DNA of 64,000 nucleotides. Origin: Streptomyces roseirectus (GTDB lineage: Bacteria; Actinomycetota; Actinomycetes; Streptomycetales; Streptomycetaceae). A model generated the notes under the pieces. The model ran no database searches, was not told where the DNA came from, and worked only from the letters and a program-made list of their open reading frames with translations. Shown one piece after another: positions 63,648 through 64,000 of the stretch. Every line of letters starts with the position of its first letter. Positions within the stretch are counted from its first letter, which is position 1. Position numbers and translations under genes: made by a program. Location of the stretch: positions 7,253,501 to 7,317,500 of the forward strand of contig NZ_CP060828.1 in assembly GCF_014489635.1 (NCBI RefSeq), in the 5' to 3' direction.

Positions 63648-64000
63648 ATGATCGCGAGCCCCGACCGTACGCCCCTCCCCAGGACCTTCTTCGAGCGCCC
63701 CGTCCTGGAGGTCGCCCCCGACCTGCTCGGCCGCCTCCTGGTCCGGACGACCCCGGACGGCCCGATCGTCGTACGCGTCACCGAGGTCGAGGCGTACGAC
63801 GGCCCGAACGACCCCGGCTCCCACGCCTTCCGCGGCCGCACCGCCCGCAACGCCGTGATGTTCGGCCCGCCCGGTCATGTGTACGTCTACTTCACCTACG
63901 GCATGTGGCACTGCATGAACCTCGTCTGCGGTCCCGAGGGCGAGGCGAGCGCCGTCCTGCTGCGCGCCGGAGAGATCGTCGAGGGCGCCGAACTGGCCCG
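63648..64000 (+). CDS. DNA-3-methyladenine glycosylase, truncated by the window edge
   Basis: First 117 residues of an AAG/MPG-family base-excision repair enzyme. The sequence has the conserved [22 protein letters not shown] start, the [50 protein letters not shown] core with catalytic Glu in EVEAYDG, and HAFRGRT. It removes alkylated purines from DNA. TACGCT eight bases before the ATG with no ribosome-binding site suggests a near-leaderless message. Confidence 0.94.
   Translation, partial: MIASPDRTPLPRTFFERPVLEVAPDLLGRLLVRTTPDGPIVVRVTEVEAYDGPNDPGSHAFRGRTARNAVMFGPPGHVYVYFTYGMWHCMNLVCGPEGEASAVLLRAGEIVEGAELA

Noticed and set aside
1..64000. tRNA, rRNA or mobile element genes
   Set aside because: I read the gaps for tRNA arms, transposase motifs and attachment-like repeats and saw none; a computed scan would be more certain.

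Overview
The window is about 64 kb of very high-GC actinobacterial chromosome. It is almost certainly from Streptomyces or a close relative: codons are strongly G/C-biased at position three, and it carries chaplins, a streptophobe-family membrane protein, a Gbn-like nucleoid protein and an FHA/ABC fusion transporter. From memory, the gene order (cobalamin genes, pit, gbn, tyrS, fabG-fabI, serB, chpE) follows a conserved core stretch of the S. coelicolor chromosome. I see no prophage, insertion sequence, CRISPR array, rRNA or tRNA. Nearly every base is in a gene or a short intergenic gap.

Layout. (1) 1-10.6 kb, minus strand: a cobalamin biosynthesis operon behind a cobalamin riboswitch, cbiB-cobQ-cobN-chelatase(ChlI/D)-cobO-cobB, with 1-4 nt overlaps throughout; cobB runs off the left edge. 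(2) 10.6-12.2 kb, minus: a small membrane protein and a PiT phosphate transporter behind a PHO-box-like repeat. (3) 12.2-20.1 kb: class II aldolase, alpha/beta hydrolase, an unknown 533-aa protein, a zinc metallopeptidase, an ABC-F ATPase behind a leaderless seven-codon reading frame, gbn, and an enoyl-CoA hydratase. (4) 20.1-23.2 kb: an Asp23/Gls24 envelope module of five co-directional genes with a divergent partner. (5) 23.2-32.5 kb: an SDR with altered catalytic residues, GH15 hydrolase, SURF1, a secreted protein, a DEDDh exonuclease with a BRCT-like tail, a broken gene, a CoA transferase, a GNAT enzyme and a secreted subtilase. (6) 32.8-37.4 kb: DUF485 plus acetate symporter, moaA, and small stress or membrane proteins. 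(7) 37.4-43.4 kb: tyrS, the TldD/TldE protease pair, and fabG-fabI. (8) 43.5-53.5 kb: small secreted protein, GntR regulator, CynX-like MFS transporter with a 38-aa partner, SixA-like phosphatase, serB, streptophobe, and the FHA-ABC transporter. (9) 53.5-58 kb: secreted SLT-domain protein, a GAF histidine kinase with NarL-type response regulator, two cysteine-free chaplins, then 0.75 kb of gene-free repeats. (10) 58-64 kb: unknown protein, orphan ABC ATPase, NfeD-SPFH pair, a 60-bp perfect palindrome, HNH endonuclease, PEBP/YbhB protein, Spo0M and a truncated 3-methyladenine DNA glycosylase.

Functional themes: B12 synthesis under B12 feedback, phosphate uptake probably under PhoP, type II fatty acid synthesis, and many envelope or surface proteins (Asp23 module, chaplins, SLT protein, SPFH/NfeD, subtilase). 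The most interesting unexplained signals are the leaderless MAILLAH frame ahead of the ABC-F gene, a dispersed repeat absorbed in frame into CobB, the GATC cluster upstream of gbn, the small frame between the B12 riboswitch and cbiB, and the repeat field next to the chaplins.
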